The notes beneath the pieces are model-generated. The model worked only from the letters and a program-made list of their open reading frames with translations. It made no database searches and was not told the DNA's origin. The position numbers and the translations under genes are program-made. Below, piece by piece: positions 55,603-64,000 of a stretch of 64,000 nt of DNA (within the stretch, counting starts at the first letter, position 1; each line of letters starts with the position of its first letter). The stretch is from positions 85,343 through 149,342 of the forward strand of contig CALSRU010000005.1 of assembly GCA_943788835.1 (NCBI GenBank). The letters are read 5' to 3'. The stretch is from an uncultured Pseudomonadales bacterium. GTDB taxonomy: Bacteria > Pseudomonadota > Gammaproteobacteria > Pseudomonadales > UBA7434.

Positions 55603-56202
55603 ATGTTTACAGGTATCATCCAAACTATTGGGGGCGTTTCCGATATACAAAGTGTTGGCGGTGACCAGAAGTTTTTAATTGAGGCTCCCGGGCTAGATTT
55701 TACGGGTGTAGGGGTCGGCGATAGTATTGCTGTCAACGGTGTTTGTTTGACCGCTGTTGAGCTCACTGGCCAAGGCTTCTGGGCAGATGTGTCGACTGAA
55801 ACTTTGAGTTGCACCACATTGGGAGAGTTGCGCTTAAATAGCAGGGTGAATTTAGAGAAGTCTTTAACCCCTCAAACAGCGCTAGGCGGTCATCTGGTGA
55901 GCGGGCATGTTGACGGCGTAGGTAGTATCACATCTATTAAACAAGATGCGCGCTCCGTTCGGTTCACTATTGCAGCGCCGCATGATTTGGCTAAATTCAT
56001 CGCTATCAAAGGCTCTATCTGCATCGACGGCACTAGCCTTACTGTAAACGATGTGCAAGACAATTCATTCACTATCAATATTATCCCTCACACTTACACT
56101 AACACGCTGTTTAGCGATTACCATGAAGGTGGGTCGGTCAATCTAGAAGTGGATGTTATTGCTCGCTATGTAGAGCGAATGACCGCCTATCAGCCGCGTT
56201 AG
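55603..56202 (+). CDS. ribE: Riboflavin synthase, alpha subunit
   Basis: Dismutates two 6,7-dimethyl-8-ribityllumazine molecules to riboflavin. The start is the ATG at 55603, with AAGGG seven bases upstream; a GTG two codons earlier is the alternative. The 199-residue product has the two lumazine-binding beta-barrel repeats: the first from MFTGIIQTIGGV with IAVNGVCLTAVEL, the second beginning GGHLVSGHVDGVGSI and containing GSICIDGTSLTVNDV. No FMN riboswitch was seen on either side. Confidence 0.96.
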   Translation: MFTGIIQTIGGVSDIQSVGGDQKFLIEAPGLDFTGVGVGDSIAVNGVCLTAVELTGQGFWADVSTETLSCTTLGELRLNSRVNLEKSLTPQTALGGHLVSGHVDGVGSITSIKQDARSVRFTIAAPHDLAKFIAIKGSICIDGTSLTVNDVQDNSFTINIIPHTYTNTLFSDYHEGGSVNLEVDVIARYVERMTAYQPR

Positions 56203-56382
56203 ATGTCGAAGATATTCTTTGCACGCAGATAGCGTAAGCAATGTTGAAGGAAATGCTATTGCTCGTAAGGTGTATCACTCGATTAGCTACACCGTTTTAT
56301 AAATAAGGTTTGAGTGCGAGCATGGTGGCAAATGTTGCAAGGCACTCGAGCGAACATACACAGTAAATGATTTAGGTGGACT

Positions 56383-57498
56383 ATGGGTGCGTTGAGTACT
56401 ACAGAAGAGCTAATCAGTGATATTCGTCAAGGTAAAATGGTCATTCTCATGGACGATGAGGATCGTGAAAATGAAGGCGACTTGGTCGTTGCTGCTGAAA
56501 GCATAACGCCAGAGATTATTAACTTTATGGCGCGTGAAGGCCGCGGATTAATATGCATGCCTATGAGTAGGGCTCGTTGTGCACAGCTAGACTTACCTTT
56601 AATGGTTGATAATAATAGAGCGTCGCACGGCACGAATTTCACGCTTTCTATCGAGGCTGCTACTGGCGTGACCACCGGGATATCGGCCGCCGATCGCGCC
56701 CAGACCGTTTTGTCAGCAGCTAAAAAAAATGCAAAATCGTCTGACATTGTTCAGCCTGGTCATATTTTCCCATTAATGGCGCAGCCTGGTGGCGTACTTG
56801 TAAGAGCAGGTCATACCGAGGCTAGTGTTGATTTAGCTCGCCTGGCAGGCTTTGACGAGTCGGCAGTGATTGTCGAGATTATTAATGATGACGGGCAGAT
56901 GGCGCGGCGAGATGATCTTGATAGGTTTGCACAAAAGCATAATTTGAAAATCGGTACCATTGCCGATTTGATTCACTATCGATTGCTACACGACAAGACC
57001 ATAGAGCTTCTCGATCGAGGCATGATCAACACTGATCATGGTGAATTTGAGATACATGCGTTCGGCGATATGATTACTGGCGATACGCATTTGGCTTTAG
57101 TCAAAGGTGAGGTGGCAAACAATGATCCGGTGTTAGTTCGAGTGCACACGGGCTCTGCCGTACGCGATTTGTTTGGCGCGCAAATTGGCGATACGCCTGA
57201 TTGGAACATGCAGCGTTGCTTGGAGCGCATTGCAGAGGAGGGCCGCGGTGTGTTGGTCCTTTTGGCTGGCTTTCAATTGTCCGAGGGATGGTTGCAGGAT
57301 GCGCAAATTGCGCTCGGCAAAAAGTCAAAACCTTCGTCGGCAGTGAGTAAGGGTACAAGTTCATTGAATGTAGGTGTAGGTTCACAAATATTACGCCAGC
57401 TTGGTGTATCTAAAATGCGATTATTGGGCCCTGAAAAACATTACAATGCCATTTCGGGATTCGACTTGGAAGTGGTTGAATGGGTTAGTCGTCCGTGA
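56383..57498 (+). CDS. ribB: 3,4-dihydroxy-2-butanone 4-phosphate synthase with a degenerate GTP cyclohydrolase II-like domain (RibBX type)
   Basis: Makes the four-carbon unit of riboflavin from ribulose 5-phosphate. Residues about 1-200 form a complete RibB domain, with MDDEDRENEGDLVVAAE, the ribulose-binding SHGTNFTLSIEA and the PGHIFPLMAQPGGVLVRAGHTEAS segment. Residues about 205-371 resemble GTP cyclohydrolase II, but the zinc-binding Cys cluster is missing: the region that should contain the three Cys reads HTGSAVRDLFGAQ. The C-terminal part therefore probably has no cyclohydrolase activity, and a separate ribA should exist elsewhere. AGGTGG precedes the start. It lies between ribE and ribH. 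Confidence 0.93.
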   Translation: MGALSTTEELISDIRQGKMVILMDDEDRENEGDLVVAAESITPEIINFMAREGRGLICMPMSRARCAQLDLPLMVDNNRASHGTNFTLSIEAATGVTTGISAADRAQTVLSAAKKNAKSSDIVQPGHIFPLMAQPGGVLVRAGHTEASVDLARLAGFDESAVIVEIINDDGQMARRDDLDRFAQKHNLKIGTIADLIHYRLLHDKTIELLDRGMINTDHGEFEIHAFGDMITGDTHLALVKGEVANNDPVLVRVHTGSAVRDLFGAQIGDTPDWNMQRCLERIAEEGRGVLVLLAGFQLSEGWLQDAQIALGKKSKPSSAVSKGTSSLNVGVGSQILRQLGVSKMRLLGPEKHYNAISGFDLEVVEWVSRP

Positions 57499-57523
57499 GC
57501 ATCATTAGTAAGGTATAAAGTTA

Positions 57524-58072
57524 ATGAGCACAGAAAGTATTGATCCACGGTATGCAAATTACCTACGCCCATCCGAGTTGCAGCGGCGGCTTGATAGCAT
57601 GACAACGGTTGAAGGGAATGCGGCCGGCAGTGAGTTGGGCGGCGTTAAAATAGCGATTATTGTGGGCCGTTGGCATAGTTATATTGTTGATCGCTTGTTG
57701 CAGGGTGCCTTAGATACGGCTAACAATAGCGGTATTGCTGATGCCGATATTGATGTCATTCAGGCACCTGGCGCCTATGAAATGCCGTTAGTGGCTAAGG
57801 CACTTGCTCAGCGCAATGCTTATGGCGCGCTAGTGACGCTGGGTGTAATTATTAAGGGCGATACACCGCACTTCGATTTTGTTGCAGGTGAGTGCGCACG
57901 TGGCTTGTCCGATGTCTCGCGCGGTTTTGATCTGCCTATTGGGTTTGGCGTGTTAACGGTTAACAATGTTGAGCAGGCCATGGCTAGAGCAGCCGATGGT
58001 GAGGCAAACAAAGGGCGTGAGGCAATGCTAGCTGCACTTGAAGTGGCCAGCTTACTGAAAACCTTTGACTAG
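57524..58072 (+). CDS. ribH: 6,7-dimethyl-8-ribityllumazine synthase
   Basis: Condenses the RibB and RibD products into lumazine, the substrate of RibE. The 182-residue protein contains the conserved core: KIAIIVGRWHSYIVDRLLQGA, QAPGAYEMPLVAKALA, LVTLGVIIKGDTPHFDFVAGE with the catalytic His, and PIGFGVLTVNN. It has about 30 extra N-terminal residues before the core, compared with E. coli RibE. It lies 25 bases after ribB and 42 bases before nusB, so the group is likely a single transcript. Confidence 0.96.
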   Translation: MSTESIDPRYANYLRPSELQRRLDSMTTVEGNAAGSELGGVKIAIIVGRWHSYIVDRLLQGALDTANNSGIADADIDVIQAPGAYEMPLVAKALAQRNAYGALVTLGVIIKGDTPHFDFVAGECARGLSDVSRGFDLPIGFGVLTVNNVEQAMARAADGEANKGREAMLAALEVASLLKTFD

Positions 58073-58114
58073 TATAATAGCCTTCACGCCAATCTAACGA
58101 AAGAGCGGTAACTA

Positions 58115-58609
58115 ATGGGTAGTAAAAAAGTGAGCGATGAGCTGCACAACAAGCGTAAGCTTGCTAGCGAAAGGCACAAAGCGCGGCATTTTGCTATGCA
58201 GGGTTTGTATCAATGGCAGCTCAATGCGACCACGGCAAGCGATATTGAAGCGCAGTTTCGCGTTGATTTTAATATGAAGGGTACTGATTTCGAATACTTT
58301 CGCGAGTTACTTGCAGGTGTTCAGCGTGAGGTCGAAGAGCTCGACGAGCTCCTCGTACCCATTGCTGATGCGAGAGAGCTTAGCGAGTGCGACCCTGTTA
58401 CCAAGGCACTGCTGCGTATAGGTATTTATGAATTAAAAAACCGTATTGATGTGCCTTATAAAGTGGCAATCAATGAAGCGGTAAGTCTGGCTAAGAAATT
58501 TGGCCCTGAGGATGCACATAAATTCGTTAATGGCTTGCTTGATCGAGCAGCAAAAAGTTTACGCGCGGTTGAGGTTCAGGCTCAGCGATCTGATTCGGCA
58601 TCGACATGA
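58115..58609 (+). CDS. nusB: Transcription antitermination factor NusB
   Basis: Binds boxA RNA with S10 (NusE) in rRNA antitermination complexes. The 164-residue all-helical protein includes RHKARHFAMQGLYQWQL near the start, the helix ELLAGVQREVEELDELL, and the strongly conserved LLRIGIYELKNRIDVPYKVAINEAVSLAKKFGPEDAHKFVNGLLD. It sits in the typical position after ribH. A perfect hairpin without a T run separates it from thiL. Confidence 0.97.
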   Translation: MGSKKVSDELHNKRKLASERHKARHFAMQGLYQWQLNATTASDIEAQFRVDFNMKGTDFEYFRELLAGVQREVEELDELLVPIADARELSECDPVTKALLRIGIYELKNRIDVPYKVAINEAVSLAKKFGPEDAHKFVNGLLDRAAKSLRAVEVQAQRSDSAST

Positions 58610-58612
58610 TTT

Positions 58613-58635
58613 TTAGCGCTGATATTAAGCGCTAA
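58613..58635. other. Hairpin between nusB and thiL
   Basis: A perfect eight-pair stem (58613-58620 with 58628-58635) with a seven-base loop, four bases after the nusB stop and 15 bases before thiL. It lacks a T run, so it more likely adjusts thiL translation or mRNA stability. Confidence 0.45.
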
Positions 58636-58650
58636 TCTGGAATCAATTCC

Positions 58651-59721
58651 ATGGCTTCTGAGTTCGAAATTATCGAGCAGTATTTTTCTTTTTCTAATAG
58701 TAATGCGCTTGGCTCAGCGTCTGCCAGTTCAACAGTCGTGGGAGTTGGTGACGATGCTGCGTGTTTGAAGGTAGGTAGTGAGCATTTGCTGGTTGCCACC
58801 GATACGCTGGTTAGTGGTGTACATTTTCCGGCTGATGCTGAACCTGTTGATATTGCTAGCCGCGCGCTTAACGTGAACCTAAGCGATTTTGCTGCTATGG
58901 GGGCAGTGCCTCAGTGGCTTACGTTGGCCTTGACTCTGCCCGATAATAACGAGCAATGGCTCAGTAAATTTTCGGCCAGCCTAGCGCGTGGATGCGCCAA
59001 GTATGGCGTGTCCTTAGTTGGCGGCGACACCACGCGAGGACCACTTACTGTGACGTTTACGGTGATGGGTGTTCCCATCACTGCGCGCACTTCAGCAGTC
59101 AATGATGATCCGTCTTTTACTGTGCCTTCCTTAAATAGTGCGAATTGTTTGCGCCGCAGCGGTGCCCAAGCGGGCGATGAAGTCTGGGTCAGCGGCTCGC
59201 TTGGCAAGGGCGCAGCAGCGTTGCAGATGATCACGCAAAATCATACAGCACGGGCCTCCTGGCCAATAACCGACCGCCAGCGTGAAAATCTGCATGCTGC
59301 ATTTTATGCGCCGGTTCCACAACTACGGTTGGGCAGCGCATTAGTTGGTGTGGCTAGTGCCGCTATTGACGTGTCTGACGGCCTCTTGGCTGATGCCGAG
59401 CACATAGCATCCCAAAGTAAGGTCATGCTTGAGCTTAATGGCGATGCACTGCCAATGCATCCGGCGCTGGCTTCGTTGTCTGATACTGTGTTGGCTAGAG
59501 AATGGATGTTATCTGGCGGTGATGATTACGAATTATTTTTCACCGTACCAGAAAAAGACCATAACAAAGTGGTTATGTTAGCTAAGACAGTTGGGGTAAC
59601 GTGTACCTTAATTGGTAAGGTTTTCGACCCTGCTGAGTATGATGCACAATATGGCGAGAGAGTTATCTTGAATGGCGATGGCTGGACAAAACCAAACGAG
59701 AAAGGGTTTAAGCATTTTTAG
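58651..59721 (+). CDS. thiL: Thiamine-monophosphate kinase
   Basis: Phosphorylates thiamine monophosphate to the active cofactor thiamine diphosphate. The 356-residue protein belongs to the PurM-like ATP-grasp fold. FEIIEQYFS opens it, GVGDDAACL and VATDTLVSGVHF supply metal and ATP contacts, and LSDFAAMGAVPQWLTLALTLP, GLVGGDTTRGPL-like and ISDGLLAD-like motifs follow (here VGGDTTRGPL and DVSDGLLADAEHIA). A Ser/Pro-rich insertion around residues 145-165 is longer than in E. coli. It lies between nusB and pgpA, as in Pseudomonas. Confidence 0.95.
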   Translation: MASEFEIIEQYFSFSNSNALGSASASSTVVGVGDDAACLKVGSEHLLVATDTLVSGVHFPADAEPVDIASRALNVNLSDFAAMGAVPQWLTLALTLPDNNEQWLSKFSASLARGCAKYGVSLVGGDTTRGPLTVTFTVMGVPITARTSAVNDDPSFTVPSLNSANCLRRSGAQAGDEVWVSGSLGKGAAALQMITQNHTARASWPITDRQRENLHAAFYAPVPQLRLGSALVGVASAAIDVSDGLLADAEHIASQSKVMLELNGDALPMHPALASLSDTVLAREWMLSGGDDYELFFTVPEKDHNKVVMLAKTVGVTCTLIGKVFDPAEYDAQYGERVILNGDGWTKPNEKGFKHF

Positions 59722-59754
59722 TAGACACTTTGCAATCAATAGGTAGCTGGTTTC

Positions 59755-60234
59755 ATGAGTAAATCTCCCGATATTAACTTTATGCTGCAGCATCCGGCGC
59801 ATTTTTTTGCACTTGGTTTAGGCAGCGGTTTGGCTGCACGCGCACCAGGCACATTCGGTACGCTGGCGGCCATTCCATTTTGGCTGTTGATGGCTCCACT
59901 ACCCTTTTTCGCTAAAGTATTGATTGTTTTTGCTGCTTTTATCATCGGTATTGGGTTGTGTGAAAAAACCAGCAATAGTTTGGGGGTGCACGATCATGGA
60001 GGTATTGTTTGGGATGAGTTTGTCGGTTTTTGGTTGACGATGCTGTTTGCACCAGCCGGCTTAATCTGGCTACTACTGGGCTTTGGGCTGTTTCGTTTGT
60101 TTGATATTGTGAAGCCGTGGCCGATTAAGCTTCTCGATCAAAAAGTGCATGGCGGCTTTGGCATTATGATTGACGATGTGTTGGCAGGCTTATTGGCTGG
60201 GCTGAGTCTCTTAGCTATTAGCGCCTGGATATAA
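59755..60234 (+). CDS. pgpA: Phosphatidylglycerophosphatase A
   Basis: An inner-membrane enzyme that removes the phosphate from phosphatidylglycerophosphate to give phosphatidylglycerol, the substrate of cardiolipin synthase at 36.9-38.3 kb. The 159-residue protein has the characteristic GSGLAARAPGTFGTLAAIP near residue 22 and the signature VWDEFVGFWLTM around 86. Three to four membrane segments and a final DDVLAGLLAGL complete it. AGGTAG lies about nine bases upstream of the ATG. Pairing with thiL is conserved in gammaproteobacteria. Confidence 0.95.
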   Translation: MSKSPDINFMLQHPAHFFALGLGSGLAARAPGTFGTLAAIPFWLLMAPLPFFAKVLIVFAAFIIGIGLCEKTSNSLGVHDHGGIVWDEFVGFWLTMLFAPAGLIWLLLGFGLFRLFDIVKPWPIKLLDQKVHGGFGIMIDDVLAGLLAGLSLLAISAWI

Positions 60235-60245
60235 AATAATTCTGC

Positions 60246-60947
60246 ATGACTGACTATAAAAATATTGTTGTTTTAACGGGTGCAGGTATTTCGGCGGAGT
60301 CTGGTCTGCAAACGTTTCGCGATAGCGGTGGGTTATGGGAGGGTCAACGGGTTGAGGATGTTGCAACGCCAGAAGCATTTGCAGCTAATCCAGCGTTCGT
60401 GCAAGAATTTTATAATCTGCGTCGTCAGCAACTATTACTACCGTCCGTTACTAGTAATGCAGCGCACCATGCATTGGCAGCGTTTGAACAATCCTTTTTA
60501 GGTGAGTTTACGCTCGTCACTCAAAACGTAGATAATTTGCATCAGCGAGCAGGCAGCAAACATGTTTTTCCTATGCACGGCGAGTTACTTAAAGCGCGTT
60601 GTGTTAGTTGTGACTCTGTGTGTGGGTGGTCTGAAGATATTCTTGCCGTGAGTACTTGTGGTTACTGTGGCAGTCGGGGGAGTTTGCGCCCGCACATTGT
60701 TTGGTTTGGCGAAATGCCGTTATATATGTCGGCAATCGAAGAGGTTTTGGAGCGTTGCGACTTGTTTGTGTCAATTGGTACATCGAGTGTTGTCTATCCT
60801 GCGGCGGGCTTTGCGCAGGTGGCGCGTTATAACGGCGCTACAACAGTTGAGCTTAATCTTGAGCCCAGCAGTCACGAGTCGAAATTTGATAAAGCCTATT
60901 ACGGTTTAGCGACTCAAGTAGTGCCGAATTTTTTTGACAAGCTATAG
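60246..60947 (+). CDS. cobB: NAD-dependent protein deacylase (sirtuin, CobB type)
   Basis: Removes acyl groups from lysines using NAD. The 233-residue protein shows GAGISAESGLQTFRDSGGLWEG, the zinc-binding Cys pairs (CVSC and CGYC), QNVDNLHQRAG with the catalytic His in PMHGE, and RPHIVWFGE. The YNLR sequence (Tyr-x-x-Arg, near residue 57) is the class III signature associated with desuccinylation and demalonylation, so deacylation broader than deacetylation is likely. It lies 11 bases after pgpA and directly before nadA, another NAD-related gene. Confidence 0.95.
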   Translation: MTDYKNIVVLTGAGISAESGLQTFRDSGGLWEGQRVEDVATPEAFAANPAFVQEFYNLRRQQLLLPSVTSNAAHHALAAFEQSFLGEFTLVTQNVDNLHQRAGSKHVFPMHGELLKARCVSCDSVCGWSEDILAVSTCGYCGSRGSLRPHIVWFGEMPLYMSAIEEVLERCDLFVSIGTSSVVYPAAGFAQVARYNGATTVELNLEPSSHESKFDKAYYGLATQVVPNFFDKL

Positions 60948-61160
60948 AGCCCCTATTTGGTAGTCGTTGCGCCACGCAGGCTTTATTTTATTGACTATCA
61001 TCCCCATTACTATCGCGCTTCTTTTATGGTTGGGTGCTAATTGTGTATGCCGCTATGCTAAAATAACGCACGTTTGTAGACCTTCAGGGGCTTTTTTGAT
61101 CGCGAATTTCGCTGATGAGCGAAACCATAAGCCTTGACCGATAATTTTTTTGATGACGCC

Positions 61161-62300
61161 ATGACCGAACCTAGCCATCCAATTGTTGAAAAAAATCAAA
61201 GCCCTAGCAATAACAGCTGTAGTTTTGATGCCATTAACAGTACCACTCAGTTGCCTGAAGGGTACACTGGTTCGCCTGCAGATATTGTAAAGCGTCATTT
61301 ATATGAACCGCCTGTTACGGCCTTCAATCAGGCTGAATATGATGCGGCCCTAAAAAAAATTCAACCGCTGCTTGAGCGGCACAATGCGATTATTGTGGCG
61401 CATTATTATACCGATCCGGCCATTCAACACTTAGCTGAAGCTACCGGCGGAATTGTTTCAGACTCACTGGAAATGGCGCGCTACGGTTCTCATAACGATG
61501 CACAAACGCTAGTGGTGGCTGGAGTGAAGTTTATGGGCGAGACAGCGAAAATCCTCAGCCCAGAAAAACGCGTGTTAATGCCGACTCTCGAAGCTACCTG
61601 CTCACTCGATCTGGGCTGCCCCATTGATGAGTTTTCAGCATTCTGTGATGCTCACCCCGATCGCACGGTAGTGGTTTACGCTAACACCTCGGCGGCAGTG
61701 AAAGCGCGAGCCGATTGGGTGGTGACTTCTAGCATTGCGCTGGATGTAGTTGACCATCTCGATGCGCAGGGCAAGAAGATTTTATGGGCGCCAGATAAAC
61801 ATTTAGGTAGTTATATTCAGAAGCAGACCGGCGCCGACATGTTATTGTGGGATGGTGCTTGTATCGTACATGATGAGTTTAAGGCCAAAGGTATTCTGGA
61901 GATGAAATCGGTTTATCCAGATGCAGCCGTGCTGGCCCACCCGGAGTCTCCTGCATCGGTATTAGCGCTGGCCGACCATGTGGGTTCAACCTCGCAAATC
62001 ATACAGGCTGCACGCGAATTGCCGCAGCAGCGCTTCATTGTTGCTACCGATCAGGGTATCTTTTATAAGCTCTGCCAAGCGGTTCCTGACAAAGAAATTT
62101 TTATAGCGCCGACTGGCGGCTCCGGAGCAACGTGCCGCAGTTGTGCAAACTGCCCTTGGATGGCTATGAACGCTCTAGATAACTTAGCCGACGCACTTGA
62201 GCAAGGTAGTAACGAAGTGATGGTCGATCCGACTTTGGCTAATCGCGCATTACTTCCTTTGCAGCGTATGCTCGACTTTAAAAATTCAGCGGGCGCCTAA
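61161..62300 (+). CDS. nadA: Quinolinate synthase NadA
   Basis: An iron-sulfur enzyme that condenses iminoaspartate and dihydroxyacetone phosphate to quinolinate in NAD synthesis. The conserved core begins [20 protein letters not shown]. The [4Fe-4S] cysteines are seen in TCSLDLGCP and [10 protein letters not shown], and other typical motifs are [26 protein letters not shown] and [12 protein letters not shown] chose the ATG at 61161 (379 residues), but the frame opens at a TTG (61134) and neither has a clear ribosome-binding site. The N-terminal 60 residues are low in complexity and longer than usual. It ends five bases from the convergent M48 protease gene. Confidence 0.95.
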   Translation: MTEPSHPIVEKNQSPSNNSCSFDAINSTTQLPEGYTGSPADIVKRHLYEPPVTAFNQAEYDAALKKIQPLLERHNAIIVAHYYTDPAIQHLAEATGGIVSDSLEMARYGSHNDAQTLVVAGVKFMGETAKILSPEKRVLMPTLEATCSLDLGCPIDEFSAFCDAHPDRTVVVYANTSAAVKARADWVVTSSIALDVVDHLDAQGKKILWAPDKHLGSYIQKQTGADMLLWDGACIVHDEFKAKGILEMKSVYPDAAVLAHPESPASVLALADHVGSTSQIIQAARELPQQRFIVATDQGIFYKLCQAVPDKEIFIAPTGGSGATCRSCANCPWMAMNALDNLADALEQGSNEVMVDPTLANRALLPLQRMLDFKNSAGA

Positions 62301-62304
62301 TACC

Positions 62305-63918
62305 TCAAAGCTGTTCAGTGATTTGTCGGATACGCTCTGTATCAAGTAGGCGCTGTTTGATTCGAGCGGAAATTTGAAAATCGTTACCGGCAATTTTTAA
62401 TGCAAAATTGAGTTGTTTACGTGCCTGCAAAAAATTCCCTCGCAGTAAAAAAAATTCAGCTCGTGATAAATGCAAATTGAGAATATCACCAGCCAGGCCC
62501 TGAGTTTCCGCTAGTAAATACCAAACATCGGCCTGCTTTGGCCTCACTTTACTGAGTTTTTCAAGTACTTGCTGGGCAGTCGCATAATTCTTATTTTTTA
62601 ATAGCGTGTCGGCTAGCAGCATGCTGATGGCGTAATTGTTGGGTGTTATTGCATACAGGTCACGCAGACGTTTTTCGGCTAATTCTAGTTTGCCTGCGGT
62701 TAAGTCTATCTCAATATCCAGCAGCGAGTAGGCTATCCGTCCAGGTAATTGTTGCAACATGGGCTGAAGGGTGGCGCGGGCTTTTTTCCATTGGCCATTT
62801 TTGTTGTAAGCCATAGCCAGCCCATAGCGGTCGGCATTCAGGCGCGCTTCCACGGTTGCTCTATTTTTGTGAGAGTCAGCGAAGGGCTTGGTATTGTTAG
62901 TGGTTTTATTTATGCCTGTATTTGACTGATGTATTCCCGACTGTTCTAGTGCAAATTTAAATTTTTTGACGAGTTGCTTGGGCTCCTTGCCGTTTAAAAC
63001 CGCTACGCGTGCGCGTATTATTTGATAATCAATATCACTGATAGGGTTGATTGTCTCAACGGTACGGGCACGATTTTCAGCATCGGCAATACGCGATTCG
63101 GTCACCGGGTGCGTGCGTAAAAATTCAGGTATGCCTTCGCCATACAGCCTCGACGCATCTTGCATTTGCCTAAACATATTAGCAGCCGCGTTAGCGGGGT
63201 AGCCACTGTTGACGAGGGTTTGCATGCCAATCCGATCAGCTTCGCGCTCATGGATGCGGCTGTAGCGCAGGCGTGAATCAATGGCCACAGCTTGAGAGGT
63301 GGCTATGGCTGCAGTGGCGGCATCACCGCCTGCAGTGGCGGCCAATATAATGCCGGCTAGCATGCCGGCAATGCTAGCAACATTAGCTCGTTTAGCTGCC
63401 TCCACACTGCGTGCGAAATGCCGCTGAGATAAATGCGCAAGCTCATGAGCAAGTACTGAGGCAAGCTGCGCTTCTGTTTGGGCGCTCGTGATCAGCCCTG
63501 TGTGGACTCCCACTACTCCGCCGGGTACGGCGAATGCGTTAATAGTAGGGTTATCAACCAATACTAGATCAAGCCTAGGGTTATCTATTTCACTTTGGCT
63601 TGCGAGTTGGAAGAGTAAATGCTCAAGATATTCAAATATCAACGGATCGCTATTGAGTGGCACGCCTGCACGAAACGAGCGCAGCCATGCTTGCCCAAGT
63701 GCGTGTTCCTCGGCCGAGGACATTAGCCCTGCGCCACTGTCGCCTAGCACGGGCAGCGCAATGTCTTCAACTGCCAATGCCAGTGAGCAATTCAGTATGG
63801 TTGCTAGAATAACACCATAAAGCATGTGGCTTGCGCCTCGTAGCCACAGGATATAGCGGATTTTACTGAGCCTAGCCCTGAGGTGCGGGTCGTTGCTTGC
63901 CTTGGGCGTCTTAGTCAT
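62305..63918 (-). CDS. bepA: Periplasmic M48 metalloprotease with TPR repeats (BepA/YfgC-like)
   Basis: A 537-residue zinc protease and chaperone linked to outer-membrane protein assembly and LptD maturation in E. coli. After a polar N-terminal stretch, a hydrophobic signal region lies near residues 32-50; an internal ATG at 63825 would make this a conventional signal peptide. The zinc motif HELAH is at 158-162 and the third ligand region EREADRIG at 224-231. The segment LILVDNPTINAFAVPGG-like (here VDNPTINAFAVPGGVVGVHTG) is characteristic. TPR-like helices fill the C-terminal half, from about residue 360. It converges with nadA. Length and motif order agree with BepA. Confidence 0.92.
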   Translation of the reverse strand: MTKTPKASNDPHLRARLSKIRYILWLRGASHMLYGVILATILNCSLALAVEDIALPVLGDSGAGLMSSAEEHALGQAWLRSFRAGVPLNSDPLIFEYLEHLLFQLASQSEIDNPRLDLVLVDNPTINAFAVPGGVVGVHTGLITSAQTEAQLASVLAHELAHLSQRHFARSVEAAKRANVASIAGMLAGIILAATAGGDAATAAIATSQAVAIDSRLRYSRIHEREADRIGMQTLVNSGYPANAAANMFRQMQDASRLYGEGIPEFLRTHPVTESRIADAENRARTVETINPISDIDYQIIRARVAVLNGKEPKQLVKKFKFALEQSGIHQSNTGINKTTNNTKPFADSHKNRATVEARLNADRYGLAMAYNKNGQWKKARATLQPMLQQLPGRIAYSLLDIEIDLTAGKLELAEKRLRDLYAITPNNYAISMLLADTLLKNKNYATAQQVLEKLSKVRPKQADVWYLLAETQGLAGDILNLHLSRAEFFLLRGNFLQARKQLNFALKIAGNDFQISARIKQRLLDTERIRQITEQL

Positions 63919-64000
63919 TCATTTTCCAGAGATGAAACCACGCAGTGAGTAGTAGACGGGGTATATTATATGAGCGCTGTGAAGTTGGCGCGGGCCGCTA

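Noticed and set aside
56203..56382. Possible FMN riboswitch in the riboflavin cluster
   Set aside because: The 180 bases before ribB lack the conserved FMN-box sequences, and the gaps before ribE and ribH lack them too.

Overview
The window reads as a continuous piece of chromosome from a marine-type gammaproteobacterium, most likely a polysaccharide-degrading Cellvibrionales relative (the Saccharophagus/Teredinibacter/Simiduia neighbourhood). This is inferred from gene order and gene content, not from a database search. Three housekeeping blocks follow the Pseudomonas-type order: aspS-ruvCAB-ybgC-tolQRAB-pal-cpoB-queE-queC-tRNA-Lys; rpsF-rpsR-(DUF2232)-rplI-dnaB; and nrdR-ribD-ribE-ribB-ribH-nusB-thiL-pgpA. 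No phage, transposon, CRISPR array or rRNA operon was found.

Layout. 1-6.1 kb: 3' part of prfC, then a minus-strand group (HU-like protein, proS, lytic transglycosylase, selO). 6.8-18.8 kb: fmdB-like gene, aspS, Holliday-junction resolution (ruvCAB), the Tol-Pal envelope system, queuosine precursor synthesis, and tRNA-Lys with a strong terminator. 19-34 kb: accessory carbohydrate island. A structured leader ending in an intrinsic terminator precedes a two-gene operon (thrombospondin-3-repeat surface protein and a secreted GH16 glucanase). A large TonB-dependent receptor follows. After it come four tightly packed genes: flavin halogenase-like, SapC-like, JmjC-like cupin and a second halogenase-like. 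A convergent 997-residue GH16 lipoprotein closes the island. This looks like a beta-glucan (laminarin-type) uptake locus with an attached halogenase/SapC/cupin module whose biochemical role is unsettled. 34-38 kb: aldehyde dehydrogenase, fatty acid hydroxylase/sterol desaturase-like protein and cardiolipin synthase.

38.5-45.5 kb: ribosomal proteins S6, S18 and L9, the replicative helicase DnaB with an unusual acidic N-terminal extension, a thioesterase, and a divergently oriented pair related to phage-type replication initiation: a lambda P-like helicase-loader candidate overlapping a protein with an N-terminal winged-helix-like region and three tandem DnaT-type DNA-binding repeats. This pair beside dnaB, together with the absence of priB from the rpsF-rpsR cluster, is the most interesting replication-related feature. 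45.8-52.2 kb: radA, a PAS-GGDEF-EAL cyclic-di-GMP enzyme with a perfect CRP-type palindrome upstream, ettA and an uncharacterised outer-membrane barrel candidate. 52.5-64 kb: glyA, the nrdR-rib-nusB-thiL-pgpA cluster, sirtuin cobB, nadA and a BepA-like M48 protease.

How the parts fit: most of the window is housekeeping. The 19-34 kb island supplies extracellular glucan cleavage (two GH16 enzymes), import (TonB receptor, energised by an inner-membrane TonB system not present here) and possible covalent modification (halogenases, cupin). Limits: all family calls are from motif and order recognition by eye; start sites were chosen from visible ribosome-binding sites where possible.
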